Assembly: GCA_022820625.1 (NCBI GenBank)
Contig: JAJEFE010000060.1
Coordinates: 1-41,648, forward strand
Source of the DNA: Gammaproteobacteria bacterium
GTDB taxonomy: Bacteria > Pseudomonadota > Gammaproteobacteria > Steroidobacterales > Rariloculaceae
Length of the DNA: 41,648 bases
Direction of reading: 5' to 3'
The notes under the pieces are model-generated. The model ran no database searches. It worked only from the letters and a program-made list of their open reading frames with translations, and was not told where the DNA came from. A program made the position numbers and the translations under genes. Shown in pieces: positions 33,863 to 41,648 of the stretch (position 1 is its first letter; every line of letters begins with the position of its first letter).

Positions 33863-34650
33863 CCCCGCCCGAATCGCCCAACGGGGAAGAACAGCTCGCC
33901 GAGGGAACGCTGCTTTCCCACCTGGTAGAACTGCGGACCCGGCTGATTCGCGCCGCCGCGGCGGTACTGGTCATCTTCATCGCGCTGGTTCCCTTCGCCG
34001 AGCGCGTGTTCACGCTCATCGCAACGCCGTTGATGGAACGGCTCCCGGAAGGCGCCACCATGATCGCCACCCAGGTGGCCTCCCCGTTCCTGACGCCGTT
34101 CAAGATGTGCCTGTTCGTGGCGGTGTTCCTGGCGATGCCCGTGGTGCTCTACCAGGCCTGGCAGTTCGTGGCGCCGGGGCTGTATCGCAAGGAAAAGCGC
34201 TTCGCCTTCCCGCTGCTCTTCGCCAGCATCGTGCTCTTCTACGCCGGCGTCTCGTTCGCCTATTTCGTGGTCTTCCCGCTGATGTTCTCGTTCTTCGCCG
34301 CGGTCTCGCCCCAGGGTGTGACCATGATGACCGACATCGCGTCGTACCTGGATTTCATCCTCACCATTTTCTTCGCCTTCGGAGTGGCGTTCGAGGTGCC
34401 CATCGTGACCGTGATGCTGGTGTGGAGCGGACTGGTATCCACACAGACCCTCAAGAAGGCGCGGCCGTTCGTCTTCCTCGGAGCGTTCGTGGCCGGCATG
34501 CTGCTGACTCCGCCGGACGCCATCTCCCAGACGCTGCTCGCCGTACCCGTCTACCTCCTGTATGAAAGCGGACTCATCCTTGCCCGGTTCCTGGTCACCC
34601 CGGGCGAGGCAGCCGAAGACGCTGAGAAAGCGGGAGAATCAGCAGGATGA
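33859..34650 (+). CDS. tatC: Twin-arginine translocase subunit TatC
   Basis: The 263-residue, six-helix protein has the TatC signatures: LLSHLVELRTRLIRAAAAV at the N-terminus, the SPFLTPFKMCLFVAVFLAMP loop, QAWQFVAPGLYRKEKRF and a FGVAFEVPIVTVMLVWSGL helix with the key Glu. It recognises twin-arginine signal peptides. Length and layout are normal. It is translationally coupled to tatB. Confidence 0.96.
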   Translation: MTPPESPNGEEQLAEGTLLSHLVELRTRLIRAAAAVLVIFIALVPFAERVFTLIATPLMERLPEGATMIATQVASPFLTPFKMCLFVAVFLAMPVVLYQAWQFVAPGLYRKEKRFAFPLLFASIVLFYAGVSFAYFVVFPLMFSFFAAVSPQGVTMMTDIASYLDFILTIFFAFGVAFEVPIVTVMLVWSGLVSTQTLKKARPFVFLGAFVAGMLLTPPDAISQTLLAVPVYLLYESGLILARFLVTPGEAAEDAEKAGESAG

Positions 34651-34731
34651 CGCGGTCTTGGGGTTGGCGCCGCATTCGGCATAACGCCACCTTCGGGATG
34701 ACATCGCCTTTGGGAGAATAGCCAGGATGAC
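34632..34731 (+). repeat. Imperfect direct repeat spanning the tatC end and the POT start
   Basis: GGGAGAATCAGCAGGATGAC at 34632-34651 recurs as GGGAGAATAGCCAGGATGAC at 34712-34731, 80 bp later (17 of 20 match). A third GGATGACATCGCCTT piece lies at about 34696-34710, like GGATGACACCACCTT at the POT gene start. The first copy includes the tatC stop and the second includes the POT start codon, suggesting a small local duplication. Confidence 0.5.
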
Positions 34732-36244
34732 ACCACCTTCAGCCCAAACGGCCGGCGCGGCGACATTGCCCCGGCAACCGGAAGCCACGTGGGTAGGACA
34801 CCCGCGCGGCCTGCTCACGCTCTTCATGACGGAGATGTGGGAGCGATTCAGCTACTACGGCATGAGGGCGCTGCTGGTGCTGTTCATGGTCGCGGCCATC
34901 CAGGACGGCGGCATGGGATTGACGGACCAGACCGCCGTGGCGATCTACGGACTGTATACCGCCGCGGTCTACCTGCTGTCCCTGCCCGGCGGCTGGATGG
35001 CCGACCGGCTGCTGGGCGCCCAGCGCGCGATCTGGTACGGCGGCATCGTCATCATGAGCGGACATTTCACGCTCGCCATTCCCGGCGTCCCGACGTTCTT
35101 CCTGGGACTGGTGCTGATCGCGCTCGGCACCGGGCTGCTCAAGCCCAACATCAGCGCGGTCGTCGGCGAGCTTTACCAGCCGGGCGACCCGCGGCGGGAC
35201 GGCGGCTTCACCATCTACTACATGGGCATCAACGTGGGCGCCTTCATGGGGCCTCTGGCCTGCGGCTGGCTGGCCACGCAGAACTGGCACTACGGATTCG
35301 CCGCGGCGGGCGTCGGCATGCTGTTCGGGCTGATCCAGTTCGCGCTGACGCGCAAAAACATGGGGACAGCCGGCCTCGAGCCCGCCCGTGCCGCCGGTGA
35401 CGATGCCGCATACAAGCGCCGCGCCTGGCTGGGTGTGTCGACCGCGCTTGCAGTGATCGGGATACTTCTGATCGGCGGATTGACGGGCCTGATTCGATAC
35501 GACGCGGTCAGCCTTTCCCAAAACGCCAGCTACGCCATCGTTCTTGTCACCGCAGCCTTTTTTGCCTACGTCCTCGGCCTTGGTGGACTGAACTCCGCAG
35601 AGCGTGGCCGGGTGATCGTCATCGCCGTGCTGATCTTCGCGGCGACGGTGTTCTGGGCCGGATTCGAGCAGGCGGGTTCATCCCTCAACCTCTTCGCCGA
35701 ACGCTATACGGTCCGCGATTTCGGTAACTTTACCGTGCCTGCAACCTGGTTCCAGTCGCTGAACGCGGGGTTCATCCTCATTCTGGCGCCGCTCTATTCC
35801 ATGCTCTGGCTGGCTTTGGCCACGCGCAAGCTGGATCCCAACCCGATTCTCAAGATGGCCATGGGCCTCATCATGCTCGGGCTGGGGTTCGCAGTGATGA
35901 TCTTTGCCGCCCAACTGGTCGTTCAAGGCGATACGGTACTGCCAACCTGGCTCATCTTCACCTACCTGCTTCATACGATGGGCGAGCTGGCACTGAGCCC
36001 GGTGGGCCTGAGCGCCGTTACGAAGCTGTCGCCAAGGCGCTACGTGGGCCAGATGATGGGGGCGTGGTTCCTGGCGGCGTCCCTGGGGGCCATCCTGGCA
36101 GGCCTGATCGCAGGCGAGTTCCGTGCCGACGCGATAGAGACGATGCCCGGGCTGTACACGCAGATAGTGCTGACCTCGGTGGGCATCGGATTGCTTCTTG
36201 TCGTCGTGTCGATCGTATTCAAAAGGGCGAGAATCGGCGATTGA
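34727..36244 (+). CDS. POT/PTR family proton-dependent oligopeptide transporter
   Basis: The 505-residue MFS protein has about 14 helices. POT signatures are visible: the ExxERF-type motif in TEMWERFSYYGMRALLVLFM (about 33-52), and the PTR2 region GGWMADRLLGAQRAIWYGG with GTGLLKPNISAVVGELY. A second conserved block is near FWAGFEQAGSSLNLFAERY. It imports di- and tripeptides (or related small molecules) with protons across the inner membrane. ATG 34727 follows CCAGG. It is 76 bp downstream of tatC, probably a separate unit. Confidence 0.93.
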   Translation: MTPPSAQTAGAATLPRQPEATWVGHPRGLLTLFMTEMWERFSYYGMRALLVLFMVAAIQDGGMGLTDQTAVAIYGLYTAAVYLLSLPGGWMADRLLGAQRAIWYGGIVIMSGHFTLAIPGVPTFFLGLVLIALGTGLLKPNISAVVGELYQPGDPRRDGGFTIYYMGINVGAFMGPLACGWLATQNWHYGFAAAGVGMLFGLIQFALTRKNMGTAGLEPARAAGDDAAYKRRAWLGVSTALAVIGILLIGGLTGLIRYDAVSLSQNASYAIVLVTAAFFAYVLGLGGLNSAERGRVIVIAVLIFAATVFWAGFEQAGSSLNLFAERYTVRDFGNFTVPATWFQSLNAGFILILAPLYSMLWLALATRKLDPNPILKMAMGLIMLGLGFAVMIFAAQLVVQGDTVLPTWLIFTYLLHTMGELALSPVGLSAVTKLSPRRYVGQMMGAWFLAASLGAILAGLIAGEFRADAIETMPGLYTQIVLTSVGIGLLLVVVSIVFKRARIGD

Positions 36245-36313
36245 CGGGTTACCATTGGGGGCGTTAAATCGGAGACATGCGCCGATCATGAGGATTTCCG
36301 AAGCACTGAACCG

Positions 36314-37321
36314 ATGACCTCCACCGACTCACTCCATTCATACGTTCCCGAGTATTGCCGCGGACTTGACGACCTGGCGCGGGATCTCCCCCGGATGGCC
36401 AAGGATCCGACCGCAACCGCCGCAATCGAAGCCGCGTTGCAGCAAGTTCCCAGCAGACATGAACTGATGCTGGGAGACGCGCGCGATGCCGAGTTTCCTC
36501 CGGGTTCGGTTCAGCTCGTGGTGACGTCTCCGCCCTACTGGACACTCAAGGAGTACCGCCAATCCGAAGGCCAATTGGGCTCCATTGCCGAGTACGACGA
36601 ATTTCTCGACCAACTCGACCAGGTCTGGAGCATGTGCTACCGCGCGCTGACGCCCGGTGGCCGCCTGGTCTGCGTGGTCGGCGACGTTTGCCTCTCCCGG
36701 CGCGGCCGGGCCGGGCGACACATGGTCGTCCCCCTGCACGCCTCGATTCAGGAACGTTGCCGCAAGCTCGGCTTCGACAATCTCGCGCCCATCATCTGGA
36801 GCAAGATCGCCAATGCCGTCTACGAGGTGGAACGAGGCCCCGGCGGTTTCCTGGGCAAACCGTACGAACCCAACGCGGTAATAAAGAACGACATCGAATA
36901 CATCCTCATGCAGCGTAAGCCCGGCGGCTATCGACGACCGACCGAATCCGCACGAATACTGAGCCTGCTTTCGAGAGAGTACTTTCGAGCGTGCTTCCAG
37001 CAAGTGTGGACGGATGTCGGCGGCGCATCCACGCGAGCGCACCCGGCACCTTTTCCGGTAGCGCTTGCCGAGCGCCTGATTCGCATGTTCAGCTTCGTCG
37101 GCGACACGGTGCTGGACCCGTTCACCGGCACTGGCACTACCCAGGTCGCCGCAGCCAAAGTCGGGCGCAACAGCCTTGGAATCGAAATCGACCCGGTTTA
37201 CATGCAGATGGCCCTGTCGCGGCTGCGGGATTCGGCGGACGATCTGTTGAAGAACGTGCGCGTCTCCGCGACTGAAGTCCCCGCAAACGACGAGCGCCTT
37301 CGTTTGGTAGCGTCAGAGTAA
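36314..37321 (+). CDS. Beta-class DNA amino-methyltransferase (N4-cytosine or N6-adenine)
   Basis: The 335-residue enzyme has catalytic motif IV first (TSPPYW, residues 71-76) and the SAM-binding motif I last (DPFTGTGTT, 268-276, then GIEIDPVYM), an order typical of the beta class. A serine in SPPY with trailing Trp favours N4-cytosine, but N6-adenine is possible. An N-terminal extension of about 50 residues precedes the fold. The recognition region is probably the middle block (about 120-240). No partner nuclease adjoins. A C5-cytosine MTase lies convergent 123 bp away. It could be an orphan or a component of the following modification island. Confidence 0.9.
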   Translation: MTSTDSLHSYVPEYCRGLDDLARDLPRMAKDPTATAAIEAALQQVPSRHELMLGDARDAEFPPGSVQLVVTSPPYWTLKEYRQSEGQLGSIAEYDEFLDQLDQVWSMCYRALTPGGRLVCVVGDVCLSRRGRAGRHMVVPLHASIQERCRKLGFDNLAPIIWSKIANAVYEVERGPGGFLGKPYEPNAVIKNDIEYILMQRKPGGYRRPTESARILSLLSREYFRACFQQVWTDVGGASTRAHPAPFPVALAERLIRMFSFVGDTVLDPFTGTGTTQVAAAKVGRNSLGIEIDPVYMQMALSRLRDSADDLLKNVRVSATEVPANDERLRLVASE

Positions 37322-37350
37322 TGGGGTATGGCTTGGTAACGTGCGGAAAA

Positions 37351-37423
37351 TCAGGCCCGGACTTCCATAAAGTCAAATTTAGGCAAGCTCGACGGAACCG
37401 TGCTAAACAGATAAAGGGCCTGA
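37351..37423. repeat. Inverted repeat between two methyltransferase genes
   Basis: TCAGGCCC (37351-37358) and GGGCCTGA (37416-37423) form a perfect 8-bp inverted repeat with a 57-base loop. It lies in the 123-bp gap between the convergent beta-class and C5 MTase genes. The gap is visibly more AT-rich. The repeat could mark an insertion boundary or form a weak hairpin, but function is unproven. Confidence 0.3.
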
Positions 37424-37444
37424 CTAGCAGGGTGCCACCGATAG

Positions 37445-38599
37445 TCAGCCCTTGGTTTCGTTCAGATCGATTGTCCCGGCACGCCGAATGAGCTCAGCTT
37501 CAAGGGCTGTCCGAAATCCATCGGGATACTTCAACTTGCTACGACGGGCTCGCTTTACGAACCCCTTTAGTGCCCGTTCCGATAGATCAGGCCACCTGTC
37601 TGTGTTGAAGGCCGACAAGCGCCCCCGCCGCTTGCGGACTGGAAGCTCGGAAACGCTTGCAGATACTCGGCCCTCTCCCATGTTCCATGCCGCTGTAGGC
37701 CATGGTTTCCCCTGATCCAAGGGTACATCCTGGCTGGATTCATACTTCCCAGGTTCACTCAACCGGTTACCGATCCATGTGGCGATTGGAACCGATACAG
37801 CATTACCCAGAAGCCGCCATCGCCGCCGTGCTGCTCGCCCACGTAGCGCCGAAGACCACCGCGGGGGGAACCCTTGGAACCGTTCGACCGCCTCTATTGG
37901 CGGAGTCACCACACGTCCGCTCGGCAATAGCACGGCCGGTGGACACGGTATCCCCAGCGATGAGCCGGCCTTGAGGGGCGGGATTGCATCCCCGGTCAAA
38001 CCGCTTCCAGTACGCCCTTCCGTCCAGTAGAAGCCAATAGGTCGCGCCATATCCGGTTGCGGCCATGCCCCGCGCGGCGCATCGTCCGACAAAATGATGG
38101 ATCGGGGATCTTCCGACTGACTGGCGACGACAAATACACGTCGGCGCCGTTGCGGCAGTCCGAACGCCCGACTGTCCACGACACGGTAAGCCCATCGATA
38201 ACCCCTCGCCTCGAGATGACCGAGAATGAACTCCATCGCCGCACCTTTCGCCAAGTGGAGCATGAAGTAGACATTCTCGATCACTACCCACGGCACGGGA
38301 TGGTTGTCCAGTAAGCGGAAAAGATGATCAACCATCGAGCTCTCACGACCGCGTATTCCGACTTTGTCACCTGCCATCGACAGGTTCTGGCAAGGAAAAC
38401 CAGCAGAAACGACATCGGTGTTCTCAGGAAGCGCCTCCAGGTCGGCGACATCCTCATGCAGACGTACGCGTGGAAATCTATGATTGAGAACCGTCACGGC
38501 GTAGGGATCGTTCTCACATAGTAGAATCGTCGAGTGGCCCGCGCGGCGAAAGCCTGACTCGAATCCTCCGATGCCCGCAAACAATCCCGATACCAGCAC
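37445..38599 (-). CDS. C5-cytosine DNA methyltransferase
   Basis: The 384-residue protein shows the C5-MTase motifs in order: I FAGIGG (7-12), IV GFPCQ with catalytic Cys70, VI ENV (108-110), VIII QRRRR (150-154), and X in LLGNAVSVP. The target region lies between VIII and X. An extra basic C-terminal segment of about 100 residues (PVRKRRGRLSAFNTD and RALKGFVKRARRSKLKYPDG) follows. GTG 38599 gives the start directly before motif I. Its 5' end overlaps that of the divergent N6A MTase by 29 nt, so each promoter must lie within the other gene. It methylates cytosine at C5 in a sequence I cannot deduce. Confidence 0.93.
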   Translation of the reverse strand: MLVSGLFAGIGGFESGFRRAGHSTILLCENDPYAVTVLNHRFPRVRLHEDVADLEALPENTDVVSAGFPCQNLSMAGDKVGIRGRESSMVDHLFRLLDNHPVPWVVIENVYFMLHLAKGAAMEFILGHLEARGYRWAYRVVDSRAFGLPQRRRRVFVVASQSEDPRSIILSDDAPRGAWPQPDMARPIGFYWTEGRTGSGLTGDAIPPLKAGSSLGIPCPPAVLLPSGRVVTPPIEAVERFQGFPPRWSSALRGRAARRRWRLLGNAVSVPIATWIGNRLSEPGKYESSQDVPLDQGKPWPTAAWNMGEGRVSASVSELPVRKRRGRLSAFNTDRWPDLSERALKGFVKRARRSKLKYPDGFRTALEAELIRRAGTIDLNETKG

Positions 38600-40037
38600 G
38601 CCGCTCCGCCACGAATCCGGCTCAATTCCTGAAAAACTCGCGATCCGAGAGTCGAACGGTACCTACAATACCCCGTGCCGTATCGAGGAATCGATCAACG
38701 AGGCGACCCGAGCGCTTCACGAGCGTTGTGGAGTGTACACGATGCCGACGGTTGCCCATCGGATATTGGACGAAGTCGGTTGGAGCGCATCGGCTGACCT
38801 GTCCGAGAAGCGCCTCCTCGAGCCTGCAGCGGGCGCCGGAGAGTTCGTTGTTCAGGCCGCTACGAGACTGGTAGAGTCGTTCAGGCGACAGGGTATCGAA
38901 CCGAAGATTCGGCACCTTCGTACCCAGATTACGGCCTTCGAGATTCATCGACCAGCCGCGCGTGCCGCACGCCTCCGGCTTGTTCGCGCGCTACTCGATC
39001 TTGACGTGCACCCACGAACAGCCGTGGCTTGCTCGCAAGCCTGGATCCGAGTCGCCGACTACCTCCTCGCCGACCCGCCGAAAACGCCATTCACCCATGT
39101 CGTGGCCAATCCCCCTTATCTCCGTTGGAATCGCATACCGGTACCGCTACGCACCGCCTACGAGGCAAGATTCTCACGTACTCTCACTGGCGGCGACCTT
39201 TATTTGCCGTTTTTGGACAAGGCCTTTGGCGAGTTGGCAATAGGTGGGAAATGCGGGTTCCTTTGCTCGGACCGATGGCAGTACACAGCTTACGCAGCCG
39301 CGTTTAGAGGTAAATGGCTGCCGCAACTCAATATTCTCTCTAATGCTCCCATCCAGGCTGCGGAAGCGTACACGCGAAATGTAAATGCCTACCCGAGCAT
39401 ACTCATTGCATTCAAGAGGTCGCCACAATCTCCGTCCACACAAATTCGCCCCGCCCACCGAGGGCGCACTCTGATCGACCGGGGATGCACGATTCGCGTC
39501 GGTCCAGCTCTAGGAATCACGCCAGCTTTTGTTGTCGAGCGAGGAGCCGACGATGTCGAGCAGGAACTTCTGGTTCCTTGGGTGGATTGTTCCGAAGTCG
39601 ACGAGGGCAAAGTTTCCTGGCGTGGCCGTCATGTGATTTCGCTATTCGACAACGCTGGGAGTCTACTGAACATAACCGACTATCCCAAACTGGCGCATCG
39701 TCTTGATCGCTTTCGCAACAGACTGGAAAACCGGTATATCGTACGAAATGGAGCTCCTTGGTATCGCACCATCGACCGACTGCGGGCCACCGATTGGTCC
39801 CGCCCAAAATTGCTTGTCCCGGAGATTGCCAAGTACCCTCGAATCGCCCTGGATCGATCCGGATTGATCCCATCACACGGACTGTACGCTATTTTCCCAC
39901 CAATGAATCAAGTGGAATTGATATATGAGCGCTTGCGTGATGGCGGGTTGGCAAAATGCCTCCTTGGAAATACTCCACAACTCAAAAATGGCTATATCCG
40001 CTGCTATAAGCGGTTCTTGGTGGCTGTTCGCGTTTGA
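38571..40037 (+). CDS. N6-adenine DNA methyltransferase (gamma-class, Eco57I-like)
   Basis: The 488-residue protein has SAM motif I LLEPAAGAGEF (82-92), motif IV NPPY (180-183, VVANPPYLRW) and a following GDLYLPFLDKAFGELA region typical of Eco57I/TaqI-type N6A MTases. A large C-terminal target-recognition part (about 290-480) has no nuclease motif I can see. ATG 38571 lies inside the C5 MTase gene, but a later start is possible, since the family pattern begins near HERCGVYTMPTVAH. The stop is 2 bp from the end of the convergent unknown gene. DNA here begins to be more AT-rich. Confidence 0.88.
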   Translation: MPANNPDTSTPLRHESGSIPEKLAIRESNGTYNTPCRIEESINEATRALHERCGVYTMPTVAHRILDEVGWSASADLSEKRLLEPAAGAGEFVVQAATRLVESFRRQGIEPKIRHLRTQITAFEIHRPAARAARLRLVRALLDLDVHPRTAVACSQAWIRVADYLLADPPKTPFTHVVANPPYLRWNRIPVPLRTAYEARFSRTLTGGDLYLPFLDKAFGELAIGGKCGFLCSDRWQYTAYAAAFRGKWLPQLNILSNAPIQAAEAYTRNVNAYPSILIAFKRSPQSPSTQIRPAHRGRTLIDRGCTIRVGPALGITPAFVVERGADDVEQELLVPWVDCSEVDEGKVSWRGRHVISLFDNAGSLLNITDYPKLAHRLDRFRNRLENRYIVRNGAPWYRTIDRLRATDWSRPKLLVPEIAKYPRIALDRSGLIPSHGLYAIFPPMNQVELIYERLRDGGLAKCLLGNTPQLKNGYIRCYKRFLVAVRV

Positions 40038-40039
40038 CA

Positions 40040-40642
40040 TTAATCACTTACAAGCCTGCGTAAGATTTTAATGTAGTGTTGAGCTTCCCGCGTTTTGTTT
40101 CCAAATATATCCCGAAGTATACCGACCATACCATCAGGGAATCCGTGCATAGCTATTCCAAGTGAAAGAAACAGCTCAAGAGAATTTGTCGCGCGAATGG
40201 GCACCGCCGGATACGATGTCGGTAACCAATCAGGCACACTACGAATGGGCAGCGTCCTGTGAGCCAATTTTCTCGAAAACTGAACATGAGTGTATCCATG
40301 GGTCGAACTTACTTCTTCCGGAGGCTCGAAACGTAATCCTAGCGTTTTTTCCCCGCACAGTAGTAACACATCGAACGAACACATTAAAGACGGGCCATAT
40401 AGTGATCTGGGTTTAAAAAAACACCAATCAATTCCCTTAACTTTTGGCATTGGAACCAAGTAGCTTTTCCCCCGATCCAGAAGAGCCGGCCCGATCTCTG
40501 CTTGCTTATCCGCAATTCCTACTGTAACGTATCTATATGCTGCTTTCCTGATTTCTCTAGGGGCGTCTCTCCACTCGTCAACACCGCGACGTGCGTAAAG
40601 ACTAAGCACGCTCTTGAGGTAATCCGCCGCACTCGTGCTCAT
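40040..40642 (-). CDS. Unknown protein of the methyltransferase island
   Basis: This 200-residue protein is not recognised. It starts at ATG 40642 (MSTSAADYLKSVLSLYARRG), has mixed alpha/beta character with a YTHVQFSRKL strand-like part, a VPDWLPTSYPAVPI segment and a helical C-terminus ending KILRRLVSD. No signal peptide, membrane helix or clear PD-(D/E)XK, HNH or GIY-YIG motif is visible. It is convergent to the N6A MTase with a 2-bp gap and lies 19 bp after the next unknown gene. Position makes a nuclease or specificity partner possible, but nothing in the sequence proves it. Confidence 0.7.
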   Translation of the reverse strand: MSTSAADYLKSVLSLYARRGVDEWRDAPREIRKAAYRYVTVGIADKQAEIGPALLDRGKSYLVPMPKVKGIDWCFFKPRSLYGPSLMCSFDVLLLCGEKTLGLRFEPPEEVSSTHGYTHVQFSRKLAHRTLPIRSVPDWLPTSYPAVPIRATNSLELFLSLGIAMHGFPDGMVGILRDIFGNKTREAQHYIKILRRLVSD

Positions 40643-40661
40643 GATCAGACTCAGGATGTAG

Positions 40662-41378
40662 CTAGGTCAATCGGCTTCGAGGAGAATAGTTGTAACCATC
40701 TATACACTCAACAACACGTCTATTCCACGTCCCTTCTTCGTATTCAGTTGCAAATTCAATGAGATCTTGATCTGATGAGTCACGGAAGGTCGAAGTATCT
40801 TCGCAAAATAGGGCATCATTCCATATCACACCTGAATTAAAGAATAAATCATCTAGCTGTTTATTCTGCTTTATTTCTGGCCACCAAAAGCAAGGCCTTT
40901 GCACCCACATATCGTGTGGGAACCTTAAGGGTAGCAGATGATTTCGATAGTACGTTTCGTCTAGACCGCAAAATTCATCTTTCGTGGCTACGGTGCCATT
41001 CCAATGTTTGGTGTCGCCAACTTTATCTCCGAGCAGAAAAGGCATTCTCATTAACAAGTGTGGTGTATCTACCAAGATGTCCTGCGGACCCAACACGTCA
41101 CGGCGAAACCACCTGTCCAACTCCGCAGCAGTCACGCTCGCTACCGAATCCAAAAGGGAGTGATCCCCTTTTTTTACTGCATCGGCTATGCACGTTCGTT
41201 CCTTGGCAACTGGTAATGAACGCCCTGCTACCTTAAAAAACTCCAGGAATGTGACATTCCTCAACATTTCCTCCGCGTCCTCCCCTGAAACATCCCCAGC
41301 TCTAGGCCAGAGTGCGGCCTTGGCGTGGCGCGAAAGATTGTTTATGCACGTCAGAGGAAACGACAGTGCATCCAGCAT
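40662..41378 (-). CDS. Unknown protein, AT-rich end of the island; 5' end uncertain
   Basis: The product is 238 residues from ATG 41378. It has no recognised domain. It contains an aromatic-rich DMWVQRPCFWWPEIKQNKQL stretch, a DILVDTPHLLMRMPF segment and an acidic end near DQDLIEFATEYEEGTW. The same frame remains open upstream to a TAA at 41574-41576, and that part (RPWYWPSFPEAVERRRKQ) looks coding but lacks an ATG, GTG or TTG start. The gene may therefore start in another frame upstream of a frameshift. It is cotranscribed with the 200-residue unknown gene. Confidence 0.65.
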   Translation of the reverse strand: MLDALSFPLTCINNLSRHAKAALWPRAGDVSGEDAEEMLRNVTFLEFFKVAGRSLPVAKERTCIADAVKKGDHSLLDSVASVTAAELDRWFRRDVLGPQDILVDTPHLLMRMPFLLGDKVGDTKHWNGTVATKDEFCGLDETYYRNHLLPLRFPHDMWVQRPCFWWPEIKQNKQLDDLFFNSGVIWNDALFCEDTSTFRDSSDQDLIEFATEYEEGTWNRRVVECIDGYNYSPRSRLT

Positions 41379-41648
41379 GCTCCTTTCAAGATGCTCCTTT
41401 ACAAATTCGATCTGCTTTCTTCGACGCTCAACGGCCTCGGGAAACGACGGCCAATACCAAGGTCGAAATGACGAATCATCAGGCGGCTTGTCGCCCGCAT
41501 CTCCCCAGAGAGCCTCTTGCGCTGTTCGGAAGCCTTTGATCGATAAAGGTTTCGAGCAAGTCCAAAAAGAACTTTACCCCAGGAATCGGCGGTTTTGGCG
41601 GGATTTTGGGCCGTTTCCGGTCTCGGCGCCGGATTTTCACCCCAAGCG
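41379..41648 (-). other. Coding-like stretch upstream of the last gene, running to the window edge
   Basis: In-frame codons from 41573 to 41379 extend the preceding gene with a plausible peptide, but no start codon precedes them. A different minus-strand frame is open from 41646 (VKFFLDLLETFIDQRLPNS) to a stop near 41481. A third frame is open from 41647 to about 41405. A frameshift inside one longer gene or two overlapping genes would explain this. The region beyond the window is needed to decide. Confidence 0.4.

Noticed and set aside
37445..41378. Naming a specific type II restriction system
   Set aside because: No PD-(D/E)XK, HNH, PLD or GIY-YIG motif is visible in either unknown gene, so no endonuclease or target site can be claimed.
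1..41648. CRISPR arrays, tRNA, rRNA or a prophage
   Set aside because: No regularly spaced repeats, tRNA-like cloverleaf, rRNA segment or phage structural gene was noticed on reading the window. A dedicated tRNA/ncRNA scan was not possible.

Overview
The window is a GC-rich bacterial chromosomal segment, very probably from a proteobacterium and most like an uncultured gammaproteobacterium. The signs are an RND efflux operon, two TRAP transporters, an aa3-type heme-copper oxidase with azurin, dtd with tatABC, and tightly packed operons with ATGA/TGATG overlaps. No rRNA, tRNA or CRISPR array was seen. The lineage and any host-associated lifestyle are inferences.

Left part (1-5282): the start of an IS1182-like transposase runs off the left edge. 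Its end abuts the 3' remnant of a TolC-like outer-membrane factor gene, which is followed by the intact RND adaptor and pump genes. The efflux operon has therefore lost its own outer-membrane channel here. A small GYD-domain gene is convergent to it.

Lipid-like module (5541-8645): this is the most striking part. A GTG-started gene encodes a GPP34/GOLPH3-like domain fused to a cytochrome P450 that lacks the usual I-helix acid/alcohol pair. It is followed by a gene that closely resembles eukaryotic sterol C-24 methyltransferase (ERG6/SMT). Together they suggest a bacterial sterol- or terpenoid-modifying module with its own membrane-lipid-binding domain. trkH and a TPR gene follow.

Transport block (10503-17473): a TRAP DctQM pair without a nearby binding protein, a small membrane protein, then a full TRAP set (P, Q, M) translationally coupled to an SLC23-like permease with an extra cytosolic C-terminal domain.

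Carnitine block (23768 down to 17659, minus strand): 3-dehydrocarnitine cleavage enzyme, L-carnitine dehydrogenase, acyl-CoA dehydrogenase, ADP-forming acyl-CoA ligase and CaiD form one compact operon. Read together they give a route from gamma-butyrobetaine or crotonobetaine through carnitine to betainyl-CoA and acetoacetate. Upstream lies a decayed TonB-dependent receptor fragment.

Respiration and export (24367-36244): a cox operon whose subunit II carries two cytochrome c domains and which has two subunit III-like genes, then azurin, dtd and tatA. A cytochrome c/beta-propeller gene sits on the opposite strand between tatA and tatBC. A POT peptide transporter follows.

Right part (36314-41648): a DNA-methyltransferase island with a beta-class amino-MTase, a C5-cytosine MTase and a gamma-class N6-adenine MTase, then two unrecognised genes in visibly AT-richer DNA. 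It looks like an acquired restriction-modification or defence island whose nuclease I cannot identify.
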